Of a stretch of 42,005 bases of DNA, positions 17,826 through 26,130 are shown one piece after another. The number at the start of each line of letters is the position of its first letter. The stretch's first letter is position 1. Under the pieces are notes generated by a model. It was given only the letters and a program-made list of their open reading frames with translations, was not told the DNA's origin and searched no databases. Location: the NCBI RefSeq assembly GCF_004342685.1, contig NZ_SMBZ01000035.1, positions 1 to 42,005 on the forward strand, given 5' to 3'. The DNA comes from Sphingobacterium alimentarium. Its GTDB lineage: Bacteria > Bacteroidota > Bacteroidia > Sphingobacteriales > Sphingobacteriaceae. Made by a program: the position numbers and the translations under genes.

Positions 17826-18554
17826 TTAATCTCGAATAGAGAAGATATTTAAAAGTTTCTTGATTCGATTTTTAAGTGAAACATCTTGAGTTGTTGAAGA
17901 AGTTTGGGGTAAATTCTTTGACAAATTAATTTCCTTATTTAAAACAGGCTTTATTCTTTCCATAGGAGCTACATAAACTTCTCCGATCTCATAAGAGTCA
18001 TCCTCTAATGTAACTTTTAGTGTTTTGTTCGAGTTTGCCTTAATGATTTTTATTTCTTGTTTTTTGTAACCAATATAGGTAATACTATACATTTCGTTCC
18101 CAATGATAGGCAATTTAGCTTCTCCATTTTTATCTGTATGAAATTTTTGATTATTCGATTTATTAATTAATAATACATCTGGCAACGAATTATTTTCACT
18201 ATCTACGATATGAACATTTACTGTATCAACTAGATTATAAGAAGTTGTAGAATAAGAAGATTGAATTGAGTATGCCTTAGCATAAGATAATGTTCCTAGA
18301 CTGCCAAAAGCTAATGTAGCAGCAACATATTTAGACCAGTGATTTCTTTTGACTTCTCTTATTTCAGCTTTTTGTTTACTTAACTTTCCACAGACCTTCT
18401 GATTGGACTTTTGGATATATTCAACAATATCTTTTGTTTCCCAATCCGTGAAATCTACCACTTCTGTATTACAGACTTTGCACAGTCGCCCTAATTCAGT
18501 AGGAGACATGTTGTCGTATTTTTCGGCACAAGGATTTGGGATATTTACTTTCAT
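17826..18554 (-). CDS. Membrane protein with N-terminal CxxC region and carboxypeptidase-regulatory-like domain
   Basis: 242 residues. The N-terminus has the pattern IPNPC...M...LGRLCKVCNTEVVDFT (Cys9, 25, 28, plus Cys55), seen repeatedly in Bacteroidota proteins and suggestive of a metal- or redox-binding knuckle. A membrane helix (about 76-93) follows, then a beta-rich domain (about 108-190: VDTVNVHIVDSENNSLPDVLLI, IGYKKQEIKI) of the CarboxypepD_reg-like type, and a disordered tail. Function unknown. It starts 27 nt after the TolC-like gene and may be the last gene of the exporter operon. Confidence 0.75.
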   Translation of the reverse strand: MKVNIPNPCAEKYDNMSPTELGRLCKVCNTEVVDFTDWETKDIVEYIQKSNQKVCGKLSKQKAEIREVKRNHWSKYVAATLAFGSLGTLSYAKAYSIQSSYSTTSYNLVDTVNVHIVDSENNSLPDVLLINKSNNQKFHTDKNGEAKLPIIGNEMYSITYIGYKKQEIKIIKANSNKTLKVTLEDDSYEIGEVYVAPMERIKPVLNKEINLSKNLPQTSSTTQDVSLKNRIKKLLNIFSIRD

Positions 18555-18581
18555 AAATGGGAAAATTATTGAATATAAAAA

Positions 18582-19850
18582 TTAATTCAATAATAATTTC
18601 AACAAATCGTATTGAGCTTGCCAAACATCTTGTTTTGCTTTGTGGTAACCTTTTAAGGCATCGCTGTATACGGTAAGTAAAATCCGCCCTGCTTTGTAAG
18701 CCTCCTGTTGTTCATTTTTATTTTGTAAGGCTAAGGCTTGAATTTTTTTGAAGGAATCAATTTTTTTCTCGACAGCGACGATTTTGAAATTGTTTTGGTT
18801 GTTCTCAATCTCTTCATTGCGCGTAATATCTTGAATCTGCTTATCAATTAAATCCCGATTCAAAGCGATTTTTTTAACGGTGGGTTGTGTTGTAAAATAG
18901 CCTGATAAAGGAATTCGCAAGGCTAAATTCACAAAACTATTACCATACCATTCTTCTGTTCGCGCTAATTTCAATTCATTGCTAAAATATTGTTCGCCCA
19001 AATATCCATTGAAAGAAAGGTTAGGAAGAAGTTGTCGCTTGACCGACGCCAATTGCAGTTCGGATATGCTTTTGTCTACCTCCAAGGTTTTGATATCATA
19101 GTTTGTCTTATCCCAATTTTGAAGGTTTTGAATGATGTCTTCAAAATTAGAAGTCAAATATTGTGTAGTATCCAAGTTGCTGTATTTGCGCAATTCTTGA
19201 TCGGCTTCTTGCAGGACGGACCATGACTCATACAATTGAATTTGATGTCTCTCCAACTCCTGTTGTGCGGTGATATAATTAGCCGAAGGCTCGCGGCCAG
19301 CATCATATCTTTCTTTCGTGATGCTAACTATTTCTTCATAAAGTTTTGTATCCTCTTGAGTCAATTTATACTGTTCCGTAGCTAATACAATGGAAGCATA
19401 TGCCAATGTAGCATCATTTTTCCAGGTCTGCAGAGATAATTGTTGATCCAATTGGGATTTTTGAATTTCCAAGGCTTTTTGCTGTTCTTCGACTTTGCGC
19501 TTGGCATCGAAAATATTCCATTCTACTTGTACGCCCGCTTTCGAGGACCATTTTGTGGCAAATTTAAGTGGTATTATGGCCCCTTCTTGTGCGCTAGGAT
19601 CAAAAGCAATAGCTGGAACGGGCGTAGTTGGAATGATCAAATTGCGCTGTAAATTGGCATCTATATAGAAAATGGGAATTCTATTGGTTTTGAGTTCCAA
19701 TAGTTCCTGTTCAACGATTTGCGTCTTCAGTTGATTCTGTTGATAGATAATATTCTGATTTGCATTTTCCCACAGCTGCTGAATACTCAACGTCTGCGCC
19801 TGAACAATCATGGGAGCGGCAAATAGAAGATATAGAAATAGCTTTTTCAT
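18582..19850 (-). CDS. TolC-family outer-membrane efflux channel
   Basis: 422 residues. Signal peptide MKKLFLYLLFAAPMIVQAQ. Two helical OEP repeats with coiled-coil stretches (for example LEIQKSQLDQQLSLQTWKND and VEKKIDSFKKIQALALQNKN) and beta-strand parts (VQVEWNIFDAKRK, LALRIPLSGYF). It would form the outer-membrane duct for the exporter encoded just upstream: only 3 nt separate it from the permease gene. The substrate is unknown. Confidence 0.9.
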   Translation of the reverse strand: MKKLFLYLLFAAPMIVQAQTLSIQQLWENANQNIIYQQNQLKTQIVEQELLELKTNRIPIFYIDANLQRNLIIPTTPVPAIAFDPSAQEGAIIPLKFATKWSSKAGVQVEWNIFDAKRKVEEQQKALEIQKSQLDQQLSLQTWKNDATLAYASIVLATEQYKLTQEDTKLYEEIVSITKERYDAGREPSANYITAQQELERHQIQLYESWSVLQEADQELRKYSNLDTTQYLTSNFEDIIQNLQNWDKTNYDIKTLEVDKSISELQLASVKRQLLPNLSFNGYLGEQYFSNELKLARTEEWYGNSFVNLALRIPLSGYFTTQPTVKKIALNRDLIDKQIQDITRNEEIENNQNNFKIVAVEKKIDSFKKIQALALQNKNEQQEAYKAGRILLTVYSDALKGYHKAKQDVWQAQYDLLKLLLN

Positions 19851-19853
19851 AGT

Positions 19854-20987
19854 TTAAAATACCGAAGCAGGTTCAAGTTTAGCAATTTTACGCACTGCAA
19901 ATAAGGAGCCGCCTACCGAAATAAGCAAGGTCACAAATAGTAAAAAAAGTGCAAATCCAACCGAAATATCTATGGCTAATCCTGAATTTGCAACACCAAA
20001 TTTGAACCCATAAAGTAAAAGCATAGCTATTGTATATCCTATAATGGCATAAAGAAAGGCCTGTGCAATTATCAACTTATTTACATAACCTCTAGTTGCT
20101 CCAATAGCCTTCAGCGTCCCATAATCTTTAATTCGGTCCAAGGCGGAGGAGTATAAGGTCAATCCAATGATAAAAAATCCACTAATCATGGCGAAGATAA
20201 CCAGGGTGCCAAAACTCATACCCATATTAGAACTAATCAAAATCTCTTTTATAGTAGAGTTTTTCAATTTCTTCGCATCCCATGCTTTGAGTTGAGGGAA
20301 GAGCTGTTCGATATCCTGTTGCACCTGTTGTTTGGAAGCGCTGTCCGTGATGTTTGCAATTATAATACTTACTTTGGAGGGAGAGGCATTTCCTAATACG
20401 ATAGCATTTTCCATAGAGGTGTACATCAAACTGGCGCCAAAAGCTTGGGCATTTTTAGTTATGACCGCAATTTTTGCACTTTTCCCATTAATTTCTATGG
20501 GTTTATTGAGAAACAAGTCAGTTTTCCATGTTTTGGCATTGTAAAGTTCTGCAGTGACGGAAGAAGGTTGTACGAGATCGGCAATATGTCCTTCTTCGAT
20601 TTTTTCAGGCACTGGTCCCATGACGAATTGCGGAGAATTCGCCCCTACAAGGGTGATACCCGCTGTCTTGCCATCCAAAAAGGAAGCTTGACCTGCAGCT
20701 AGTACTACCGGAAAAGTGCTTTCGACACCGGGTAAGCTCGCGATCTGTTGTACTAGCCGGTTGTCAATCACATTCACGGCGTTGATATTGGTACTTTGAG
20801 ATTCTATAATCCACAGTTGCTTATCCGTCACCGGCGCATTGCCGACCAGATTGCCCATCAAGCCCATCAGGAAAAAAAGTAGGCTTAGCTGTTGACCGAT
20901 TAGAAAGATACTAATCACAATTGCCGTGACTATACCAATACTTTTGGCTCGGTCGTATTTTATGAATTTAAAAGCTAATCCAAGCAT
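19854..20987 (-). CDS. ABC transporter permease, FtsX/MacB-DevC type
   Basis: 377 residues. One N-terminal membrane helix (SIGIVTAIVISIFLIGQQLSL), a periplasmic MacB_PCD-like domain (about 50-235), then three C-terminal helices with the FtsX core (YSSALDRIKDYGTLKAIGATRGYV). Size and layout are closest to DevC of the DevBCA exporter. It lies 1 nt from the HlyD gene and 3 nt from the TolC-like gene, so all four parts are one translation unit. Substrate not predictable. Confidence 0.9.
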   Translation of the reverse strand: MLGLAFKFIKYDRAKSIGIVTAIVISIFLIGQQLSLLFFLMGLMGNLVGNAPVTDKQLWIIESQSTNINAVNVIDNRLVQQIASLPGVESTFPVVLAAGQASFLDGKTAGITLVGANSPQFVMGPVPEKIEEGHIADLVQPSSVTAELYNAKTWKTDLFLNKPIEINGKSAKIAVITKNAQAFGASLMYTSMENAIVLGNASPSKVSIIIANITDSASKQQVQQDIEQLFPQLKAWDAKKLKNSTIKEILISSNMGMSFGTLVIFAMISGFFIIGLTLYSSALDRIKDYGTLKAIGATRGYVNKLIIAQAFLYAIIGYTIAMLLLYGFKFGVANSGLAIDISVGFALFLLFVTLLISVGGSLFAVRKIAKLEPASVF

Positions 20988-20988
20988 G

Positions 20989-21939
20989 TTATCTGATTCT
21001 AATACTGCAATCTACTTTTGCATTGATGGTCAAGTCGCTGCCTTGTTCGAGTTTGATTTTGATTTTGCGCACACGTCTATCTTCGCCTTCATTTGCTGTT
21101 TCATAAAGTATGGATTTATTAGATAGAATAGGGTTCAAATAGAAAACAGTTCCTGTAGCCAATGTGTCCATTCGTCCAACAGGAGAAACCACCACCTGCT
21201 GCCCCAGTTTGATGTCATTCGCAAAGAGTTCGTCCACTTCCGCTTCAATAATAGGATTCTGGATGTTAATGATTTTGCCTAATTCTTCTGCTGAGCCTAT
21301 ACTTTGTCCCAGCTTGGCTGTCAAATCAGTAATGATACCGCCCGTCGAAGCATGTACACTGAAATCTCCAATAGCATTTTGAACTTTGCTAATTTCTATT
21401 TCCTGTTCGGATTCAGTCAATTGTTGTGCGCGATATTGTTGACGCATGCTTCTCACCGTAACCTCCTGCTGTTGCCAATTGGAGTAGTCCGTTTCCATTT
21501 TTTCGCGGGTTTCTGCATTTTTAGCTACCAGGGATCGTGAAGTCTCGTACTTTTCTTTGAGTTCGCGTGCATAGATCTCGGCTTTGACGATATCTTCAGA
21601 CATAGTCTTATTCTGTGCGCGTAGACTGTTTAGTTGGGCTCTTGCTTGTTGGATATCCAAATCGGCATTACCTGCTTCCAACTTAAATAGCAGCTGTCCT
21701 GCCTGCACCGAATCGCCATCCTGCACCATGAGAGATACTATTTTGCCTGCTGTCGCACTGGAAATAACAGCATAATCCTCTGCTGGGACGACTTTTCCGA
21801 CTGCTTTTACCGCATTGACTTCCTGCAAAATTCGCTCATTTGTTTTTGTATTCTCTTGCTTATTATCATTGGATGAACAACTCCAAGTCAATGCACATAC
21901 GGCTAATAGGTAACCCCACTTATTTATAGTCTTCTTCAT
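20989..21939 (-). CDS. HlyD/RND-type periplasmic adaptor, putative lipoprotein
   Basis: 316 residues from the ATG at 21939 (MKKTINKWGYLLAVCALTWSC); this start gives a signal peptide ending at a Cys, better than the longer frame from 21975. Lipoyl-type half-motif VVPAEDYAVISSATAGKIVSLMVQDGDSVQAGQLLFKLE, a coiled-coil hairpin (about 95-190), and the second half FSVHASTGGIITDLTAKLGQ. It links the inner-membrane permease to the TolC channel. It overlaps the ATPase gene by 20 nt. Confidence 0.9.
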   Translation of the reverse strand: MKKTINKWGYLLAVCALTWSCSSNDNKQENTKTNERILQEVNAVKAVGKVVPAEDYAVISSATAGKIVSLMVQDGDSVQAGQLLFKLEAGNADLDIQQARAQLNSLRAQNKTMSEDIVKAEIYARELKEKYETSRSLVAKNAETREKMETDYSNWQQQEVTVRSMRQQYRAQQLTESEQEIEISKVQNAIGDFSVHASTGGIITDLTAKLGQSIGSAEELGKIINIQNPIIEAEVDELFANDIKLGQQVVVSPVGRMDTLATGTVFYLNPILSNKSILYETANEGEDRRVRKIKIKLEQGSDLTINAKVDCSIRIR

Positions 21940-22621
21940 TTTTGATGGTATTGGAAACTTGACCTTCTTCAACATATATTACTTTGTCTGCGAATTTCCG
22001 CAGGCGTAAGTCGTGCGTCACTATAATTACTGCTTTGCCTCTTGAGGCCAAGGATTTTAATTCTTCCATAATTATTTCAGCACTTTTTGCATCCAATGAA
22101 GCCGTGGGTTCGTCACATAATATCATGGATGGATCCGTGACCAACGCACGCGCAATAGCCACACGTTGCTTCTGTCCGCCACTTAATTTTTTTGGCAGAT
22201 TATACATTCTATCCGACAATCCCACTTCATCCAATGCTTTCTTGGCTTTGCTTTTGGCTTCTGCTACGGGGATCTTTTGCAAAATCAAAGGTTGCATGAC
22301 ATTTTCCAATGCGTGCAGGGGTTCTATCAAATTAAACTGCTGAAATACAAAACCTATTTCGTGTAGACGCAATTCTGCAAGATGTGATTCCTTCAGATTT
22401 GTAACTTCTTTTCCTTTGTAAAATACCTGTCCGGAGGTGGGATATATGACACATCCGAGAATGGAAAGAAGAGTCGTCTTTCCACTCCCAGAAGGGCCCA
22501 TTATCAATGTCAATTTGTGTGTTTCGAAACTTATTGAAGTCTTATCCAATGCTGTGATAGTCGTATCACCGGTTTTGTATATTTTATTTACTTGGGATAA
22601 TTTAACAATTTCTGTTTCCAT
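21920..22621 (-). CDS. ABC transporter ATP-binding protein (LolD/MacB/DevA type)
   Basis: 233 residues. Walker A GPSGSGKTTLL, Q loop FVFQQFNLI, signature LSGGQKQRVAIARAL, Walker B MILCDEPTASLD, switch His VTHD. It powers the FtsX-type permease encoded two genes on. First of the tight four-gene ATPase-adaptor-permease-channel block. Confidence 0.94.
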   Translation of the reverse strand: METEIVKLSQVNKIYKTGDTTITALDKTSISFETHKLTLIMGPSGSGKTTLLSILGCVIYPTSGQVFYKGKEVTNLKESHLAELRLHEIGFVFQQFNLIEPLHALENVMQPLILQKIPVAEAKSKAKKALDEVGLSDRMYNLPKKLSGGQKQRVAIARALVTDPSMILCDEPTASLDAKSAEIIMEELKSLASRGKAVIIVTHDLRLRKFADKVIYVEEGQVSNTIKNEEDYK

Positions 22622-22670
22622 CAGCAGATTAAAGACTTAGGCGTATATGTTATGAATCAAAATAAATATA

Positions 22671-23177
22671 TTAAATATTTAGATCACCTTGACGTCCAAT
22701 ATCAACTTTTTGTCCAGTGACAGCTGCAGAAGCCACTTTGAGTAGTGTAAATAGTTTATTTGTTTTGGTATCCCAGTAGTGCGCATCCAGCGGCGTCACT
22801 TTGAGTACGCGGATGGTAGGATCTTCTTTTCCGCGTTCGAAATACACTTCGACGAATTTACTCCAATATTTATCAATACGCTCTTGGTCCCTAGAAATTG
22901 CCGCAATTCCATCAATGCTCACATAGGTATATGAACCTGGATCACCAAAACTTAGGGATACATTGTGGTTTTCCTCCAAGTTTTTGCATGTCTCGCTTTC
23001 TGAAGACAGCAAATACCAAATATTACCATCTTCATCCACTTCTTGGCGACTCATGGGCGTTTTGTAGGGATATGTGGCCTCTTTCGGATAGCTAATCATC
23101 ATCGCTACATCTATGCTATCGACCAATTCTCTTAATTTTTCAATAGCCTCTTGGTTACTTAAATTTTCTGTGCTCAT
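22671..23177 (-). CDS. Pyridoxamine 5'-phosphate oxidase-family FMN-binding protein (general stress protein 26-like)
   Basis: 168 residues, a flavin-binding split barrel. Seen: MMISYPKEATYPYKTPMSRQEVDEDGNIWYLLSSES, VSLSFGDPGSYTYVSIDGIAAI and a C-terminal VTPLDAHYWDTKTNK, the pattern of the B. subtilis GS26-like group (not true PdxH). Likely binds FMN or a related flavin; the physiological reaction is unknown. It ends 49 nt before the ABC ATPase gene on the same strand and may share its transcript. Confidence 0.88.
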   Translation of the reverse strand: MSTENLSNQEAIEKLRELVDSIDVAMMISYPKEATYPYKTPMSRQEVDEDGNIWYLLSSESETCKNLEENHNVSLSFGDPGSYTYVSIDGIAAISRDQERIDKYWSKFVEVYFERGKEDPTIRVLKVTPLDAHYWDTKTNKLFTLLKVASAAVTGQKVDIGRQGDLNI

Positions 23178-23242
23178 ATTAATTTGTTTTGAATAGAAAC
23201 AAATTGAGTGCTAAATATGTTCTAAATAGGAGATTGATATTT

Positions 23243-23482
23243 ATGATTTTACAATTGAATCCCAGTATATATGTAGATACGCCCTTAGGTAAGGGGCATG
23301 CATTGTTTCTCATTGATTATGGTATGCACCAAAATTCGTGTTGGATAGTAACTTTGGAGGACAATGGAATAGTTAAACATTTTGATGCAAATGATATTAT
23401 CATTTGTACCAATTTTACTTATCATATCAATAACGAAAGAAATGGTTTTACCACCGAATCTGAAGAGCCGAAGAGGGTGTAA
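23243..23482 (+). CDS. Small protein of unknown function, 3' end altered by IS insertion
   Basis: 79 residues from the ATG at 23243 (MILQLNPSIYVDTPLGKGHA); a longer frame begins at 23189. The sequence is beta-rich with a Cys-Trp core (NSCWIVTLEDNGIVKHFDANDI); it resembles small proteins from phage or mobile regions in Bacteroidota, with no assigned family. The last codons R-V-stop come from the left end of the IS256 element at 23473. Removing the IS and one copy of the target duplication restores ...EEPKA-stop, so the protein has only its last residue exchanged for two and probably stays functional. Confidence 0.65.
   Translation: MILQLNPSIYVDTPLGKGHALFLIDYGMHQNSCWIVTLEDNGIVKHFDANDIIICTNFTYHINNERNGFTTESEEPKRV
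23465..23472. repeat. Left 8-bp target duplication of the IS256-family element
   Basis: GAGCCGAA, identical to 24827-24834. Eight base pairs is the usual length for the IS256 family. Confidence 0.9.
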
Positions 23483-23528
23483 ACCGAACTGTGTCAAGAA
23501 ATAAATACATATTTTTAGACACAGTATA

Positions 23529-24762
23529 ATGAACAAGGAAAAATTTGATTTTGATCGATTCAAAGAAGAAGCGATGAAAGGCCTTTACGAAGGCAAAAAG
23601 ATGGGTGGTACAGATGGAGTTTTTGCTCCGATGCTAAAGCATTTATTAGAATCAATGTTAGAAGGTGATTTAGAAAATCCTCTTTTAGAGAATAAGGCTT
23701 CAGGAGAATCAAATCGCAAGAATGGTAAAACCAAGAAAACAGTTAGAAGCTTACAATCAGGAAGCTTTGAACTTGAAAGCGGTCGTGATCGTAATGGTAC
23801 CTTTGAACCAAAAATAGTAGCTAAACGCCAACTTATTATTACCGAAGAATTAGAAGATAATGTTATCTCCATGTATGCTCGTGGTATGAGCACCCGTGAT
23901 ATAACAACTTATATTAGAGATATGTATGCAATGGAGATTTCCGCTACAGAGATCTCTCACATCACTGATAAAGTCATTCCCGCAATGATTGAGTGGCGAA
24001 ATCGACCATTAGAGCCTCTGTATCCATTTATTTTCCTTGACTGCATGCACTTCAAAGTTAAGGATAGGGGCAGTGTTCAAAGCCGTGCAGTATATAATAT
24101 TCTTGGTCTTAATCAAGATGGGAAAAAAGAATTATTAGGCGTGTACTTATCTGAGAATGAAGGAGCCAAATTTTGGGTTTCGGTATTAAGTGATTTAAAA
24201 CAGCGTGGAGTGGAAGATATTCTGGTTGCTTGTGTAGATGGCTTAAAAGGTTTTCCCGAAGCTATAGAAGCAGTTTATCCCAAAACCCAGGTTCAACTAT
24301 GTATAGTTCATCAAATTCGCTCAAGTCTAAAATATGTTCCTGAGAAAGACAAAAAGGCTGTAGTAGCAGATATGCAGCCTATCTATAAAGCTAATACTCA
24401 AGAATATGGTTATCAAAAGCTTTTTGGAGTTTGAGGAAAAATGGGGTAACAAGTATCTATTAGCAGTAAGTGGTTGGGTTGATAATTGGACAAATCTATC
24501 CACTTACTTTGAGTACAATGCAGAAATGAGAAGAGCTATATATACAACAAATGCTATTGAAGCTATGCACCGTCAAATTAGGAAAGTGACTAAAACAAAA
24601 GGAGCGTTTACATCAGATCAAGCGTTATTAAAGTTAATTTATCTGGCAATACAAAACATAAGCAAAAAATGGACTATGCCAATTCGTAATTGGGGCTTGA
24701 CAATGCAACAACTCCACCTTAAATTTGGTGATAGAATTAAAGCCTTCGGCGGCTCTAAATAG
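23529..24762 (+). pseudogene. IS256-family transposase, frameshifted
   Basis: Reads 301 residues in one frame (23529-24434) and continues in the +1 frame to 24762. The DDE residues are Asp171 (FLDCMHFKV), Asp237 (VACVDGLKGF) and Glu in TTNAIEAMHRQIRK, with the C-x2-H of QLCIVHQIR between the last two. The break lies in a run of five T at 24421-24425. Removing one T gives YQKLLEFEEKWGNKY, which matches the family and yields a 410-residue protein, the usual length. So it is a single-base insertion in a homopolymer, either a real mutation or a sequencing error. A programmed shift is unlikely, as it would have to be +1. Confidence 0.93.
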
Positions 24763-24798
24763 ATATAGGTCCGAAGGGGACCTATATCTATTTAGAGC
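24752..24798 (+). terminator. 21-bp perfect hairpin at the end of the IS256 transposase gene
   Basis: A perfect 21-bp inverted repeat (24752-24772 and 24778-24798) with loop GAAGG. The stop codon TAG at 24760-24762 lies inside the left arm. No T run follows, so it is not a standard intrinsic terminator; it could block ribosomes or RNA polymerase, or protect the mRNA 3' end. Confidence 0.6.
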
Positions 24799-24826
24799 TC
24801 ACTGACACAGTTTGCTTTACACTTCC

Positions 24827-24834
24827 GAGCCGAA
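24827..24834. repeat. Right 8-bp target duplication of the IS256-family element
   Basis: GAGCCGAA, identical to 23465-23472. Confidence 0.9.
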
Positions 24835-24857
24835 AGCATAAAATAATCTGTAATAGC

Positions 24858-24900
24858 TAAAAAAAAGAAGGTCAGTTCATGAAATAAAGAACGGACCTTC
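24858..24900 (-). terminator. Terminator of mazG (and possibly of the small gene left of the IS)
   Basis: GAAGGTC-A-GTTC (24867-24878) pairs with GAAC-G-GACCTTC (24889-24900) with one internal mismatch. On the minus strand it is followed by eight T (complement of 24859-24866), so it ends mazG. On the plus strand a T run lies 4 nt after the stem, so it probably also ended the 23243 gene before the IS arrived. Confidence 0.85.
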
Positions 24901-24909
24901 TCGCGTTTT

Positions 24910-25719
24910 TTAAAGCCCTTTAGCCTTCGCTTCATTCCAAAATACATCCATTTCTTCCAGCGTCATATCTTGCAGTTGTAAGTTTTGCAAAGCTGCTTTT
25001 TCTTCAAGATAAGTAAATCGACGGATGAATTTTTTATTGGTGCGTTCCAAAGCATTCTCAGGATTAATGCCTATATGTCTTGCGTAATTAGTCAGTGCAA
25101 AAAGTAAATCACCAAATTCTTGTTCTGCTTTTGCTAGATCTATATTTTCTTTTTCGACAATATTATATTCTGTTTTGAATTCCTGTAGTTCTTCTTCAAC
25201 TTTTTTCCATACTTCGGTTTTATCTTCCCAATCGAATCCTACTCCACGAACCTTGTCTTGAATGCGATATGCCTTTACTAATGCAGGCAAACTTTTGGGT
25301 ACACCCGACAGCACGGATTTGTTTCCTTCTTTTAATTTGATTTGTTCCCAATTGGCTTTGACATCTTCATCATTATTCACTTTGGTCTCACCATATATAT
25401 GAGGGTGACGCGTGATGAGTTTGTCACAAACAGCGTTTAGAGCATCGGTGACATCAAAATTACCTTGTTCCTCTGCAATCTTCGCATAGAAAACTAAGTG
25501 CATCATCAAGTCGCCCAGTTCTTTTTTTATTTCGTCCTGATCGTTTTCTAGTATGGCATCCGCCAGTTCATACATTTCTTCAATGGTGAGGTGTCGAAGG
25601 CTTTCCATTGTTTGCTTTCTATCCCAAGGACATTCTACACGTAGGGTATTCATGATCTCGACAAGCCTTTGGAAGGCTGCGGATGGTGTATATTCTGGTG
25701 AGGGAGCTTCTAATGCCAT
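24910..25719 (-). CDS. mazG: Nucleoside triphosphate pyrophosphohydrolase MazG
   Basis: 269 residues. It hydrolyses nucleoside triphosphates to monophosphates and cleans the nucleotide pool. Two MazG domains in tandem: CPWDRKQTMESLRHLTIEEMYELADAI with EIKKELGDLMMHLVFYAKIAEE (EExxE-type metal site), and a second with WKKVEEELQEFKTE and EFGDLLFALTNYARHIGI. The ATG at 25719 is chosen; an upstream TTG lies inside the -7 box at 25738-25745. Confidence 0.95.
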   Translation of the reverse strand: MALEAPSPEYTPSAAFQRLVEIMNTLRVECPWDRKQTMESLRHLTIEEMYELADAILENDQDEIKKELGDLMMHLVFYAKIAEEQGNFDVTDALNAVCDKLITRHPHIYGETKVNNDEDVKANWEQIKLKEGNKSVLSGVPKSLPALVKAYRIQDKVRGVGFDWEDKTEVWKKVEEELQEFKTEYNIVEKENIDLAKAEQEFGDLLFALTNYARHIGINPENALERTNKKFIRRFTYLEEKAALQNLQLQDMTLEEMDVFWNEAKAKGL

Positions 25720-25737
25720 GATTTGTTCGTTTGAAGC

Positions 25738-25745
25738 CAAATTTA
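25738..25745 (-). promoter_or_regulatory. -7 element of mazG
   Basis: Minus strand TAAATTTG matches TAnnTTTG exactly; a TTTA lies 19 nt upstream in place of TTTG. It fixes the mazG start at 25719 with a very short leader. Confidence 0.55.
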
Positions 25746-25818
25746 CGGATAAATGAAGTTAATCTAAACAGTATCCATTATTTATGTGTTATAGGATTAT
25801 AGATTTAATATATGAAAT

Positions 25819-26130
25819 ATGAAAACTAAATATGACTATTTGACCGTATCAGCAGCTTTGGAGGAATTGAAAAGCTTAGGTTTTGAAAAAGATTACAATA
25901 TTTATTTTGAGGAATTGAATGCTCAACCTGAGAATTATGTGATCGATTACTTGTATCGATACGAGGGTATTACAAATCCCAGCGACGAGTCGACCGTATA
26001 CGGATTGCGGAATCAATCCACAGGGGAGAAGGGTGTTTTCGTCGTAGGCGATCTTTCTTTAATCGAAGGTAAAAAAAGAGATATTCTTATTAATTTAGAG
26101 ATTAAATCAAAATCTCAAATTAATGAATAA
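25819..26130 (+). CDS. Small conserved Bacteroidota protein of unknown function
   Basis: 103 residues, no signal peptide or membrane helix. The pattern YDYLTVSAALEELKSLGF...YVIDYLYRYEGITNPSDESTVYGL resembles a family of about 100-residue Bacteroidota proteins often mislabelled phosphoribosylpyrophosphate synthetase; it has none of the PRPP synthetase motifs and is far too short. Its stop overlaps the ATG of the next gene by 8 nt (ATGAATAA), so the two were translated together. Confidence 0.75.
   Translation: MKTKYDYLTVSAALEELKSLGFEKDYNIYFEELNAQPENYVIDYLYRYEGITNPSDESTVYGLRNQSTGEKGVFVVGDLSLIEGKKRDILINLEIKSKSQINE

Larger units (their letters stand above)
23473..24826 (+). mobile_element. IS256-family insertion sequence, 1354 bp
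   Basis: Bounded by imperfect 24-bp terminal inverted repeats (left GAGGGTGTAAACCGAACTGT..., right end reads GGAAGTGTAAAGCAAACTGT... on the minus strand; 19 of 24 positions agree) and by a perfect 8-bp direct repeat GAGCCGAA on both sides. It encodes one transposase gene (frameshifted) and ends with a long hairpin around the transposase stop codon. The intact target duplication shows insertion in place, without later rearrangement. Confidence 0.95.

Noticed and set aside
24415..24432. Programmed frameshift as the way to make the IS256 transposase
   Set aside because: It would need a +1 shift, there is no slippery -1 heptamer, and IS256 transposases are normally made from one frame; a one-base insertion explains it more simply.
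24406..24762. Separate 118-residue protein after the transposase
   Set aside because: It is the transposase C-terminus with the catalytic Glu in the shifted frame, not a gene of its own.
25819..26130. Phosphoribosylpyrophosphate synthetase
   Set aside because: Some databases use this name for similar small proteins, but the length (103 residues) and lack of the PRPP and ATP motifs exclude it.
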